This document shows, piece by piece, positions 36,401 to 51,400 of a stretch of DNA of 64,000 nt. A program made the translations under genes and the position numbers. The DNA is from Strongylocentrotus droebachiensis (Eukaryota; Echinodermata; Echinoidea; Camarodonta; Strongylocentrotidae). The notes under the pieces are model-generated. The model did not search any database, had not been told where the DNA came from, and saw nothing but the letters and a program-made list of their open reading frames with translations. Location: positions 310,001-374,000 of the forward strand of contig JAVYIG010000636.1 in the NCBI GenBank assembly GCA_035222895.1. The letters are read 5' to 3'. Position 1 is the first letter of the stretch. Each line of letters starts with the position of its first letter.

Positions 36401-39400
36401 TTAATGCGCGCGTAAAATTTAAAATTGCTCAAAATCGTCTTAAATTTTTTTTGCATACGTTTCAGGCCATTATAAGCATTTCATAAAAAATCGCGCAAAA
36501 CACGCATTTTTGGACGTTTTCGTTCGTCACGGCCGAACGAAAAATAATTTCTCCGCAAAAGCTTTTGACCGAATATTCCTCATAATTTTCCGAACAATTT
36601 GATACCAAGTTTATCTCTTTATCACTATTAATAACGGAATGAGCGTCCGTTCAAGATAACCGTCCGCACGCGCGATTTTTGTATTACATAGCGTATGTGG
36701 GCAAAAACATGCCCATAAAAAGTCCATTGATATGAATAAGGACTGCCAATTTTTTTCCATATTTAGATAGAGTATGAGTCGAAGGTATGATTTCATATCT
36801 CATTTGGCCATTAAGTACATCTTGACGTCATCATAATGGCCTTGGAAGTCAAAAATACAAAAATGCATATTATGACGTCATTATGTTTATGGAAAATTTA
36901 GTGTATTTCTCTTAATATTCATCGATTCTCTTCTAGATTTTAATATGTTGTAGCCGAGGCAATCGTCTTCGAGATCAGTCCACACCAATTTTCATTTAAA
37001 TGATGTCATCATAGTAAAAAATTCAATTAAAGGCCACATGTCAAAATTTTCGTCATTTGCGTGTTATGTCTATGGAGGGTGAATTTTGTCCACACTATGA
37101 ATCTACATCGCATCCATCTTTCAGCACTATCTCGCTCATTTGTGCTTTGTTTTCTCCCAAATTTGGATATGTTATAGCTGAGACCATGGGCTATAAAAAC
37201 GGTGTACTTTGTTTTTTAATCAGATGTTGGGATCATGTTGAAATTTTCGATCGAATGTTGAAATTGCAAATTTTGAAGGAATCATTAGGTGATACGTAAC
37301 GAAGTCAACGTATCACCTATTGATTTCGTCAAGATTTTTATTATTATTATTATTCTGCCATGAATTTGTTCGCAGGATATCTCAAGACTGAATAAAGCCA
37401 TTGTCATAAAACTTTCAATGATAATAGATCTTAGTCTAACTTAGAACTGTGTGACTTTTCAAAGACTCAAAATTATCGTGACGTCATCCAGGCGCCATTT
37501 TGTGAAAATCAACTTATGATCATATCTTCATAACAGAAAGTCATTTCTCATTCATATTTGTCATGATCAAGGTCAATATTTGTCGGGTCAATTTCCGATC
37601 AATAAATGCGCGCAAAAATGCGCGTACGCGTAGGTGCGCGCGTTAATGCGCGCGTAAAATTTAAAATTGCTCAAAATCGTCTTAAATTTTTTTTGCATAC
37701 GTTTCAGGCCATTATAAGCATTTCATAAAAAATCGCGCAAAACACGCATTTTTGGACGTTTTCGTTCGTCACGGCCGAACGAAAAATAATTTCTCCGCAA
37801 AAGCTTTTGACCGAATATTCCTCATAATTTTCCGAACAATTTGATACCAAGTTTATCTCTTTATCACTATTAATAACGGAATGAGCGTCCGTTCAAGATA
37901 ACCGTCCGCACGCGCGATTTTTGTATTACATAGCGTATGTGGGCAAAAACATGCCCATAAAAAGTCCATTGATATGAATAAGGACTGCCAATTTTTTTCC
38001 ATATTTAGATAGAGTATGAGTCGAAGGTATGATTTCATATCTCATTTGGCCATTAAGTACATCTTGACGTCATCATAATGGCCTTGGAAGTCAAAAATAC
38101 AAAAATGCATATTATGACGTCATTATGTTTATGGAAAATTTAGTGTATTTCTCTTAATATTCATCGATTCTCTTCTAGATTTTAATATGTTGTAGCCGAG
38201 GCAATCGTCTTCGAGATCAGTCCACACCAATTTTCATTTAAATGATGTCATCATAGTAAAAAATTCAATTAAAGGCCACATGTCAAAATTTTCGTCATTT
38301 GCGTGTTATGTCTATGGAGGGTGAATTTTGTCCACACTATGAATCTACATCGCATCCATCTTTCAGCACTATCTCGCTCATTTGTGCTTTGTTTTCTCCC
38401 AAATTTGGATATGTTATAGCTGAGACCATGGGCTATAAAAACGGTGTACTTTGTTTTTTAATCAGATGTTGGGATCATGTTGAAATTTTCGATCGAATGT
38501 TGAAATTGCAAATTTTGAAGGAATCATTAGGTGATACGTAACGAAGTCAACGTATCACCTATTGATTTCGTCAAGATTTTTATTATTATTATTATTCTGC
38601 CATGAATTTGTTCGCAGGATATCTCAAGACTGAATAAAGCCATTGTCATAAAACTTTCAATGATAATAGATCTTAGTCTAACTTAGAACTGTGTGACTTT
38701 TCAAAGACTCAAAATTATCGTGACGTCATCCAGGCGCCATTTTGTGAAAATCAACTTATGATCATATCTTCATAACAGAAAGTCATTTCTCATTCATATT
38801 TGTCATGATCAAGGTCAATATTTGTCGGGTCAATTTCCGATCAATAAATGCGCGCAAAAATGCGCGTACGCGTAGGTGCGCGCGTTAATGCGCGCGTAAA
38901 ATTTAAAATTGCTCAAAATCGTCTTAAATTTTTTTTGCATACGTTTCAGGCCATTATAAGCATTTCATAAAAAATCGCGCAAAACACGCATTTTTGGACG
39001 TTTTCGTTCGTCACGGCCGAACGAAAAATAATTTCTCCGCAAAAGCTTTTGACCGAATATTCCTCATAATTTTCCGAACAATTTGATACCAAGTTTATCT
39101 CTTTATCACTATTAATAACGGAATGAGCGTCCGTTCAAGATAACCGTCCGCACGCGCGATTTTTGTATTACATAGCGTATGTGGGCAAAAACATGCCCAT
39201 AAAAAGTCCATTGATATGAATAAGGACTGCCAATTTTTTTCCATATTTAGATAGAGTATGAGTCGAAGGTATGATTTCATATCTCATTTGGCCATTAAGT
39301 ACATCTTGACGTCATCATAATGGCCTTGGAAGTCAAAAATACAAAAATGCATATTATGACGTCATTATGTTTATGGAAAATTTAGTGTATTTCTCTTAAT

Positions 39401-42400
39401 ATTCATCGATTCTCTTCTAGATTTTAATATGTTGTAGCCGAGGCAATCGTCTTCGAGATCAGTCCACACCAATTTTCATTTAAATGATGTCATCATAGTA
39501 AAAAATTCAATTAAAGGCCACATGTCAAAATTTTCGTCATTTGCGTGTTATGTCTATGGAGGGTGAATTTTGTCCACACTATGAATCTACATCGCATCCA
39601 TCTTTCAGCACTATCTCGCTCATTTGTGCTTTGTTTTCTCCCAAATTTGGATATGTTATAGCTGAGACCATGGGCTATAAAAACGGTGTACTTTGTTTTT
39701 TAATCAGATGTTGGGATCATGTTGAAATTTTCGATCGAATGTTGAAATTGCAAATTTTGAAGGAATCATTAGGTGATACGTAACGAAGTCAACGTATCAC
39801 CTATTGATTTCGTCAAGATTTTTATTATTATTATTATTCTGCCATGAATTTGTTCGCAGGATATCTCAAGACTGAATAAAGCCATTGTCATAAAACTTTC
39901 AATGATAATAGATCTTAGTCTAACTTAGAACTGTGTGACTTTTCAAAGACTCAAAATTATCGTGACGTCATCCAGGCGCCATTTTGTGAAAATCAACTTA
40001 TGATCATATCTTCATAACAGAAAGTCATTTCTCATTCATATTTGTCATGATCAAGGTCAATATTTGTCGGGTCAATTTCCGATCAATAAATGCGCGCAAA
40101 AATGCGCGTACGCGTAGGTGCGCGCGTTAATGCGCGCGTAAAATTTAAAATTGCTCAAAATCGTCTTAAATTTTTTTTGCATACGTTTCAGGCCATTATA
40201 AGCATTTCATAAAAAATCGCGCAAAACACGCATTTTTGGACGTTTTCGTTCGTCACGGCCGAACGAAAAATAATTTCTCCGCAAAAGCTTTTGACCGAAT
40301 ATTCCTCATAATTTTCCGAACAATTTGATACCAAGTTTATCTCTTTATCACTATTAATAACGGAATGAGCGTCCGTTCAAGATAACCGTCCGCACGCGCG
40401 ATTTTTGTATTACATAGCGTATGTGGGCAAAAACATGCCCATAAAAAGTCCATTGATATGAATAAGGACTGCCAATTTTTTTCCATATTTAGATAGAGTA
40501 TGAGTCGAAGGTATGATTTCATATCTCATTTGGCCATTAAGTACATCTTGACGTCATCATAATGGCCTTGGAAGTCAAAAATACAAAAATGCATATTATG
40601 ACGTCATTATGTTTATGGAAAATTTAGTGTATTTCTCTTAATATTCATCGATTCTCTTCTAGATTTTAATATGTTGTAGCCGAGGCAATCGTCTTCGAGA
40701 TCAGTCCACACCAATTTTCATTTAAATGATGTCATCATAGTAAAAAATTCAATTAAAGGCCACATGTCAAAATTTTCGTCATTTGCGTGTTATGTCTATG
40801 GAGGGTGAATTTTGTCCACACTATGAATCTACATCGCATCCATCTTTCAGCACTATCTCGCTCATTTGTGCTTTGTTTTCTCCCAAATTTGGATATGTTA
40901 TAGCTGAGACCATGGGCTATAAAAACGGTGTACTTTGTTTTTTAATCAGATGTTGGGATCATGTTGAAATTTTCGATCGAATGTTGAAATTGCAAATTTT
41001 GAAGGAATCATTAGGTGATACGTAACGAAGTCAACGTATCACCTATTGATTTCGTCAAGATTTTTATTATTATTATTATTCTGCCATGAATTTGTTCGCA
41101 GGATATCTCAAGACTGAATAAAGCCATTGTCATAAAACTTTCAATGATAATAGATCTTAGTCTAACTTAGAACTGTGTGACTTTTCAAAGACTCAAAATT
41201 ATCGTGACGTCATCCAGGCGCCATTTTGTGAAAATCAACTTATGATCATATCTTCATAACAGAAAGTCATTTCTCATTCATATTTGTCATGATCAAGGTC
41301 AATATTTGTCGGGTCAATTTCCGATCAATAAATGCGCGCAAAAATGCGCGTACGCGTAGGTGCGCGCGTTAATGCGCGCGTAAAATTTAAAATTGCTCAA
41401 AATCGTCTTAAATTTTTTTTGCATACGTTTCAGGCCATTATAAGCATTTCATAAAAAATCGCGCAAAACACGCATTTTTGGACGTTTTCGTTCGTCACGG
41501 CCGAACGAAAAATAATTTCTCCGCAAAAGCTTTTGACCGAATATTCCTCATAATTTTCCGAACAATTTGATACCAAGTTTATCTCTTTATCACTATTAAT
41601 AACGGAATGAGCGTCCGTTCAAGATAACCGTCCGCACGCGCGATTTTTGTATTACATAGCGTATGTGGGCAAAAACATGCCCATAAAAAGTCCATTGATA
41701 TGAATAAGGACTGCCAATTTTTTTCCATATTTAGATAGAGTATGAGTCGAAGGTATGATTTCATATCTCATTTGGCCATTAAGTACATCTTGACGTCATC
41801 ATAATGGCCTTGGAAGTCAAAAATACAAAAATGCATATTATGACGTCATTATGTTTATGGAAAATTTAGTGTATTTCTCTTAATATTCATCGATTCTCTT
41901 CTAGATTTTAATATGTTGTAGCCGAGGCAATCGTCTTCGAGATCAGTCCACACCAATTTTCATTTAAATGATGTCATCATAGTAAAAAATTCAATTAAAG
42001 GCCACATGTCAAAATTTTCGTCATTTGCGTGTTATGTCTATGGAGGGTGAATTTTGTCCACACTATGAATCTACATCGCATCCATCTTTCAGCACTATCT
42101 CGCTCATTTGTGCTTTGTTTTCTCCCAAATTTGGATATGTTATAGCTGAGACCATGGGCTATAAAAACGGTGTACTTTGTTTTTTAATCAGATGTTGGGA
42201 TCATGTTGAAATTTTCGATCGAATGTTGAAATTGCAAATTTTGAAGGAATCATTAGGTGATACGTAACGAAGTCAACGTATCACCTATTGATTTCGTCAA
42301 GATTTTTATTATTATTATTATTCTGCCATGAATTTGTTCGCAGGATATCTCAAGACTGAATAAAGCCATTGTCATAAAACTTTCAATGATAATAGATCTT

Positions 42401-45400
42401 AGTCTAACTTAGAACTGTGTGACTTTTCAAAGACTCAAAATTATCGTGACGTCATCCAGGCGCCATTTTGTGAAAATCAACTTATGATCATATCTTCATA
42501 ACAGAAAGTCATTTCTCATTCATATTTGTCATGATCAAGGTCAATATTTGTCGGGTCAATTTCCGATCAATAAATGCGCGCAAAAATGCGCGTACGCGTA
42601 GGTGCGCGCGTTAATGCGCGCGTAAAATTTAAAATTGCTCAAAATCGTCTTAAATTTTTTTTGCATACGTTTCAGGCCATTATAAGCATTTCATAAAAAA
42701 TCGCGCAAAACACGCATTTTTGGACGTTTTCGTTCGTCACGGCCGAACGAAAAATAATTTCTCCGCAAAAGCTTTTGACCGAATATTCCTCATAATTTTC
42801 CGAACAATTTGATACCAAGTTTATCTCTTTATCACTATTAATAACGGAATGAGCGTCCGTTCAAGATAACCGTCCGCACGCGCGATTTTTGTATTACATA
42901 GCGTATGTGGGCAAAAACATGCCCATAAAAAGTCCATTGATATGAATAAGGACTGCCAATTTTTTTCCATATTTAGATAGAGTATGAGTCGAAGGTATGA
43001 TTTCATATCTCATTTGGCCATTAAGTACATCTTGACGTCATCATAATGGCCTTGGAAGTCAAAAATACAAAAATGCATATTATGACGTCATTATGTTTAT
43101 GGAAAATTTAGTGTATTTCTCTTAATATTCATCGATTCTCTTCTAGATTTTAATATGTTGTAGCCGAGGCAATCGTCTTCGAGATCAGTCCACACCAATT
43201 TTCATTTAAATGATGTCATCATAGTAAAAAATTCAATTAAAGGCCACATGTCAAAATTTTCGTCATTTGCGTGTTATGTCTATGGAGGGTGAATTTTGTC
43301 CACACTATGAATCTACATCGCATCCATCTTTCAGCACTATCTCGCTCATTTGTGCTTTGTTTTCTCCCAAATTTGGATATGTTATAGCTGAGACCATGGG
43401 CTATAAAAACGGTGTACTTTGTTTTTTAATCAGATGTTGGGATCATGTTGAAATTTTCGATCGAATGTTGAAATTGCAAATTTTGAAGGAATCATTAGGT
43501 GATACGTAACGAAGTCAACGTATCACCTATTGATTTCGTCAAGATTTTTATTATTATTATTATTCTGCCATGAATTTGTTCGCAGGATATCTCAAGACTG
43601 AATAAAGCCATTGTCATAAAACTTTCAATGATAATAGATCTTAGTCTAACTTAGAACTGTGTGACTTTTCAAAGACTCAAAATTATCGTGACGTCATCCA
43701 GGCGCCATTTTGTGAAAATCAACTTATGATCATATCTTCATAACAGAAAGTCATTTCTCATTCATATTTGTCATGATCAAGGTCAATATTTGTCGGGTCA
43801 ATTTCCGATCAATAAATGCGCGCAAAAATGCGCGTACGCGTAGGTGCGCGCGTTAATGCGCGCGTAAAATTTAAAATTGCTCAAAATCGTCTTAAATTTT
43901 TTTTGCATACGTTTCAGGCCATTATAAGCATTTCATAAAAAATCGCGCAAAACACGCATTTTTGGACGTTTTCGTTCGTCACGGCCGAACGAAAAATAAT
44001 TTCTCCGCAAAAGCTTTTGACCGAATATTCCTCATAATTTTCCGAACAATTTGATACCAAGTTTATCTCTTTATCACTATTAATAACGGAATGAGCGTCC
44101 GTTCAAGATAACCGTCCGCACGCGCGATTTTTGTATTACATAGCGTATGTGGGCAAAAACATGCCCATAAAAAGTCCATTGATATGAATAAGGACTGCCA
44201 ATTTTTTTCCATATTTAGATAGAGTATGAGTCGAAGGTATGATTTCATATCTCATTTGGCCATTAAGTACATCTTGACGTCATCATAATGGCCTTGGAAG
44301 TCAAAAATACAAAAATGCATATTATGACGTCATTATGTTTATGGAAAATTTAGTGTATTTCTCTTAATATTCATCGATTCTCTTCTAGATTTTAATATGT
44401 TGTAGCCGAGGCAATCGTCTTCGAGATCAGTCCACACCAATTTTCATTTAAATGATGTCATCATAGTAAAAAATTCAATTAAAGGCCACATGTCAAAATT
44501 TTCGTCATTTGCGTGTTATGTCTATGGAGGGTGAATTTTGTCCACACTATGAATCTACATCGCATCCATCTTTCAGCACTATCTCGCTCATTTGTGCTTT
44601 GTTTTCTCCCAAATTTGGATATGTTATAGCTGAGACCATGGGCTATAAAAACGGTGTACTTTGTTTTTTAATCAGATGTTGGGATCATGTTGAAATTTTC
44701 GATCGAATGTTGAAATTGCAAATTTTGAAGGAATCATTAGGTGATACGTAACGAAGTCAACGTATCACCTATTGATTTCGTCAAGATTTTTATTATTATT
44801 ATTATTCTGCCATGAATTTGTTCGCAGGATATCTCAAGACTGAATAAAGCCATTGTCATAAAACTTTCAATGATAATAGATCTTAGTCTAACTTAGAACT
44901 GTGTGACTTTTCAAAGACTCAAAATTATCGTGACGTCATCCAGGCGCCATTTTGTGAAAATCAACTTATGATCATATCTTCATAACAGAAAGTCATTTCT
45001 CATTCATATTTGTCATGATCAAGGTCAATATTTGTCGGGTCAATTTCCGATCAATAAATGCGCGCAAAAATGCGCGTACGCGTAGGTGCGCGCGTTAATG
45101 CGCGCGTAAAATTTAAAATTGCTCAAAATCGTCTTAAATTTTTTTTGCATACGTTTCAGGCCATTATAAGCATTTCATAAAAAATCGCGCAAAACACGCA
45201 TTTTTGGACGTTTTCGTTCGTCACGGCCGAACGAAAAATAATTTCTCCGCAAAAGCTTTTGACCGAATATTCCTCATAATTTTCCGAACAATTTGATACC
45301 AAGTTTATCTCTTTATCACTATTAATAACGGAATGAGCGTCCGTTCAAGATAACCGTCCGCACGCGCGATTTTTGTATTACATAGCGTATGTGGGCAAAA

Positions 45401-48400
45401 ACATGCCCATAAAAAGTCCATTGATATGAATAAGGACTGCCAATTTTTTTCCATATTTAGATAGAGTATGAGTCGAAGGTATGATTTCATATCTCATTTG
45501 GCCATTAAGTACATCTTGACGTCATCATAATGGCCTTGGAAGTCAAAAATACAAAAATGCATATTATGACGTCATTATGTTTATGGAAAATTTAGTGTAT
45601 TTCTCTTAATATTCATCGATTCTCTTCTAGATTTTAATATGTTGTAGCCGAGGCAATCGTCTTCGAGATCAGTCCACACCAATTTTCATTTAAATGATGT
45701 CATCATAGTAAAAAATTCAATTAAAGGCCACATGTCAAAATTTTCGTCATTTGCGTGTTATGTCTATGGAGGGTGAATTTTGTCCACACTATGAATCTAC
45801 ATCGCATCCATCTTTCAGCACTATCTCGCTCATTTGTGCTTTGTTTTCTCCCAAATTTGGATATGTTATAGCTGAGACCATGGGCTATAAAAACGGTGTA
45901 CTTTGTTTTTTAATCAGATGTTGGGATCATGTTGAAATTTTCGATCGAATGTTGAAATTGCAAATTTTGAAGGAATCATTAGGTGATACGTAACGAAGTC
46001 AACGTATCACCTATTGATTTCGTCAAGATTTTTATTATTATTATTATTCTGCCATGAATTTGTTCGCAGGATATCTCAAGACTGAATAAAGCCATTGTCA
46101 TAAAACTTTCAATGATAATAGATCTTAGTCTAACTTAGAACTGTGTGACTTTTCAAAGACTCAAAATTATCGTGACGTCATCCAGGCGCCATTTTGTGAA
46201 AATCAACTTATGATCATATCTTCATAACAGAAAGTCATTTCTCATTCATATTTGTCATGATCAAGGTCAATATTTGTCGGGTCAATTTCCGATCAATAAA
46301 TGCGCGCAAAAATGCGCGTACGCGTAGGTGCGCGCGTTAATGCGCGCGTAAAATTTAAAATTGCTCAAAATCGTCTTAAATTTTTTTTGCATACGTTTCA
46401 GGCCATTATAAGCATTTCATAAAAAATCGCGCAAAACACGCATTTTTGGACGTTTTCGTTCGTCACGGCCGAACGAAAAATAATTTCTCCGCAAAAGCTT
46501 TTGACCGAATATTCCTCATAATTTTCCGAACAATTTGATACCAAGTTTATCTCTTTATCACTATTAATAACGGAATGAGCGTCCGTTCAAGATAACCGTC
46601 CGCACGCGCGATTTTTGTATTACATAGCGTATGTGGGCAAAAACATGCCCATAAAAAGTCCATTGATATGAATAAGGACTGCCAATTTTTTTCCATATTT
46701 AGATAGAGTATGAGTCGAAGGTATGATTTCATATCTCATTTGGCCATTAAGTACATCTTGACGTCATCATAATGGCCTTGGAAGTCAAAAATACAAAAAT
46801 GCATATTATGACGTCATTATGTTTATGGAAAATTTAGTGTATTTCTCTTAATATTCATCGATTCTCTTCTAGATTTTAATATGTTGTAGCCGAGGCAATC
46901 GTCTTCGAGATCAGTCCACACCAATTTTCATTTAAATGATGTCATCATAGTAAAAAATTCAATTAAAGGCCACATGTCAAAATTTTCGTCATTTGCGTGT
47001 TATGTCTATGGAGGGTGAATTTTGTCCACACTATGAATCTACATCGCATCCATCTTTCAGCACTATCTCGCTCATTTGTGCTTTGTTTTCTCCCAAATTT
47101 GGATATGTTATAGCTGAGACCATGGGCTATAAAAACGGTGTACTTTGTTTTTTAATCAGATGTTGGGATCATGTTGAAATTTTCGATCGAATGTTGAAAT
47201 TGCAAATTTTGAAGGAATCATTAGGTGATACGTAACGAAGTCAACGTATCACCTATTGATTTCGTCAAGATTTTTATTATTATTATTATTCTGCCATGAA
47301 TTTGTTCGCAGGATATCTCAAGACTGAATAAAGCCATTGTCATAAAACTTTCAATGATAATAGATCTTAGTCTAACTTAGAACTGTGTGACTTTTCAAAG
47401 ACTCAAAATTATCGTGACGTCATCCAGGCGCCATTTTGTGAAAATCAACTTATGATCATATCTTCATAACAGAAAGTCATTTCTCATTCATATTTGTCAT
47501 GATCAAGGTCAATATTTGTCGGGTCAATTTCCGATCAATAAATGCGCGCAAAAATGCGCGTACGCGTAGGTGCGCGCGTTAATGCGCGCGTAAAATTTAA
47601 AATTGCTCAAAATCGTCTTAAATTTTTTTTGCATACGTTTCAGGCCATTATAAGCATTTCATAAAAAATCGCGCAAAACACGCATTTTTGGACGTTTTCG
47701 TTCGTCACGGCCGAACGAAAAATAATTTCTCCGCAAAAGCTTTTGACCGAATATTCCTCATAATTTTCCGAACAATTTGATACCAAGTTTATCTCTTTAT
47801 CACTATTAATAACGGAATGAGCGTCCGTTCAAGATAACCGTCCGCACGCGCGATTTTTGTATTACATAGCGTATGTGGGCAAAAACATGCCCATAAAAAG
47901 TCCATTGATATGAATAAGGACTGCCAATTTTTTTCCATATTTAGATAGAGTATGAGTCGAAGGTATGATTTCATATCTCATTTGGCCATTAAGTACATCT
48001 TGACGTCATCATAATGGCCTTGGAAGTCAAAAATACAAAAATGCATATTATGACGTCATTATGTTTATGGAAAATTTAGTGTATTTCTCTTAATATTCAT
48101 CGATTCTCTTCTAGATTTTAATATGTTGTAGCCGAGGCAATCGTCTTCGAGATCAGTCCACACCAATTTTCATTTAAATGATGTCATCATAGTAAAAAAT
48201 TCAATTAAAGGCCACATGTCAAAATTTTCGTCATTTGCGTGTTATGTCTATGGAGGGTGAATTTTGTCCACACTATGAATCTACATCGCATCCATCTTTC
48301 AGCACTATCTCGCTCATTTGTGCTTTGTTTTCTCCCAAATTTGGATATGTTATAGCTGAGACCATGGGCTATAAAAACGGTGTACTTTGTTTTTTAATCA

Positions 48401-51400
48401 GATGTTGGGATCATGTTGAAATTTTCGATCGAATGTTGAAATTGCAAATTTTGAAGGAATCATTAGGTGATACGTAACGAAGTCAACGTATCACCTATTG
48501 ATTTCGTCAAGATTTTTATTATTATTATTATTCTGCCATGAATTTGTTCGCAGGATATCTCAAGACTGAATAAAGCCATTGTCATAAAACTTTCAATGAT
48601 AATAGATCTTAGTCTAACTTAGAACTGTGTGACTTTTCAAAGACTCAAAATTATCGTGACGTCATCCAGGCGCCATTTTGTGAAAATCAACTTATGATCA
48701 TATCTTCATAACAGAAAGTCATTTCTCATTCATATTTGTCATGATCAAGGTCAATATTTGTCGGGTCAATTTCCGATCAATAAATGCGCGCAAAAATGCG
48801 CGTACGCGTAGGTGCGCGCGTTAATGCGCGCGTAAAATTTAAAATTGCTCAAAATCGTCTTAAATTTTTTTTGCATACGTTTCAGGCCATTATAAGCATT
48901 TCATAAAAAATCGCGCAAAACACGCATTTTTGGACGTTTTCGTTCGTCACGGCCGAACGAAAAATAATTTCTCCGCAAAAGCTTTTGACCGAATATTCCT
49001 CATAATTTTCCGAACAATTTGATACCAAGTTTATCTCTTTATCACTATTAATAACGGAATGAGCGTCCGTTCAAGATAACCGTCCGCACGCGCGATTTTT
49101 GTATTACATAGCGTATGTGGGCAAAAACATGCCCATAAAAAGTCCATTGATATGAATAAGGACTGCCAATTTTTTTCCATATTTAGATAGAGTATGAGTC
49201 GAAGGTATGATTTCATATCTCATTTGGCCATTAAGTACATCTTGACGTCATCATAATGGCCTTGGAAGTCAAAAATACAAAAATGCATATTATGACGTCA
49301 TTATGTTTATGGAAAATTTAGTGTATTTCTCTTAATATTCATCGATTCTCTTCTAGATTTTAATATGTTGTAGCCGAGGCAATCGTCTTCGAGATCAGTC
49401 CACACCAATTTTCATTTAAATGATGTCATCATAGTAAAAAATTCAATTAAAGGCCACATGTCAAAATTTTCGTCATTTGCGTGTTATGTCTATGGAGGGT
49501 GAATTTTGTCCACACTATGAATCTACATCGCATCCATCTTTCAGCACTATCTCGCTCATTTGTGCTTTGTTTTCTCCCAAATTTGGATATGTTATAGCTG
49601 AGACCATGGGCTATAAAAACGGTGTACTTTGTTTTTTAATCAGATGTTGGGATCATGTTGAAATTTTCGATCGAATGTTGAAATTGCAAATTTTGAAGGA
49701 ATCATTAGGTGATACGTAACGAAGTCAACGTATCACCTATTGATTTCGTCAAGATTTTTATTATTATTATTATTCTGCCATGAATTTGTTCGCAGGATAT
49801 CTCAAGACTGAATAAAGCCATTGTCATAAAACTTTCAATGATAATAGATCTTAGTCTAACTTAGAACTGTGTGACTTTTCAAAGACTCAAAATTATCGTG
49901 ACGTCATCCAGGCGCCATTTTGTGAAAATCAACTTATGATCATATCTTCATAACAGAAAGTCATTTCTCATTCATATTTGTCATGATCAAGGTCAATATT
50001 TGTCGGGTCAATTTCCGATCAATAAATGCGCGCAAAAATGCGCGTACGCGTAGGTGCGCGCGTTAATGCGCGCGTAAAATTTAAAATTGCTCAAAATCGT
50101 CTTAAATTTTTTTTGCATACGTTTCAGGCCATTATAAGCATTTCATAAAAAATCGCGCAAAACACGCATTTTTGGACGTTTTCGTTCGTCACGGCCGAAC
50201 GAAAAATAATTTCTCCGCAAAAGCTTTTGACCGAATATTCCTCATAATTTTCCGAACAATTTGATACCAAGTTTATCTCTTTATCACTATTAATAACGGA
50301 ATGAGCGTCCGTTCAAGATAACCGTCCGCACGCGCGATTTTTGTATTACATAGCGTATGTGGGCAAAAACATGCCCATAAAAAGTCCATTGATATGAATA
50401 AGGACTGCCAATTTTTTTCCATATTTAGATAGAGTATGAGTCGAAGGTATGATTTCATATCTCATTTGGCCATTAAGTACATCTTGACGTCATCATAATG
50501 GCCTTGGAAGTCAAAAATACAAAAATGCATATTATGACGTCATTATGTTTATGGAAAATTTAGTGTATTTCTCTTAATATTCATCGATTCTCTTCTAGAT
50601 TTTAATATGTTGTAGCCGAGGCAATCGTCTTCGAGATCAGTCCACACCAATTTTCATTTAAATGATGTCATCATAGTAAAAAATTCAATTAAAGGCCACA
50701 TGTCAAAATTTTCGTCATTTGCGTGTTATGTCTATGGAGGGTGAATTTTGTCCACACTATGAATCTACATCGCATCCATCTTTCAGCACTATCTCGCTCA
50801 TTTGTGCTTTGTTTTCTCCCAAATTTGGATATGTTATAGCTGAGACCATGGGCTATAAAAACGGTGTACTTTGTTTTTTAATCAGATGTTGGGATCATGT
50901 TGAAATTTTCGATCGAATGTTGAAATTGCAAATTTTGAAGGAATCATTAGGTGATACGTAACGAAGTCAACGTATCACCTATTGATTTCGTCAAGATTTT
51001 TATTATTATTATTATTCTGCCATGAATTTGTTCGCAGGATATCTCAAGACTGAATAAAGCCATTGTCATAAAACTTTCAATGATAATAGATCTTAGTCTA
51101 ACTTAGAACTGTGTGACTTTTCAAAGACTCAAAATTATCGTGACGTCATCCAGGCGCCATTTTGTGAAAATCAACTTATGATCATATCTTCATAACAGAA
51201 AGTCATTTCTCATTCATATTTGTCATGATCAAGGTCAATATTTGTCGGGTCAATTTCCGATCAATAAATGCGCGCAAAAATGCGCGTACGCGTAGGTGCG
51301 CGCGTTAATGCGCGCGTAAAATTTAAAATTGCTCAAAATCGTCTTAAATTTTTTTTGCATACGTTTCAGGCCATTATAAGCATTTCATAAAAAATCGCGC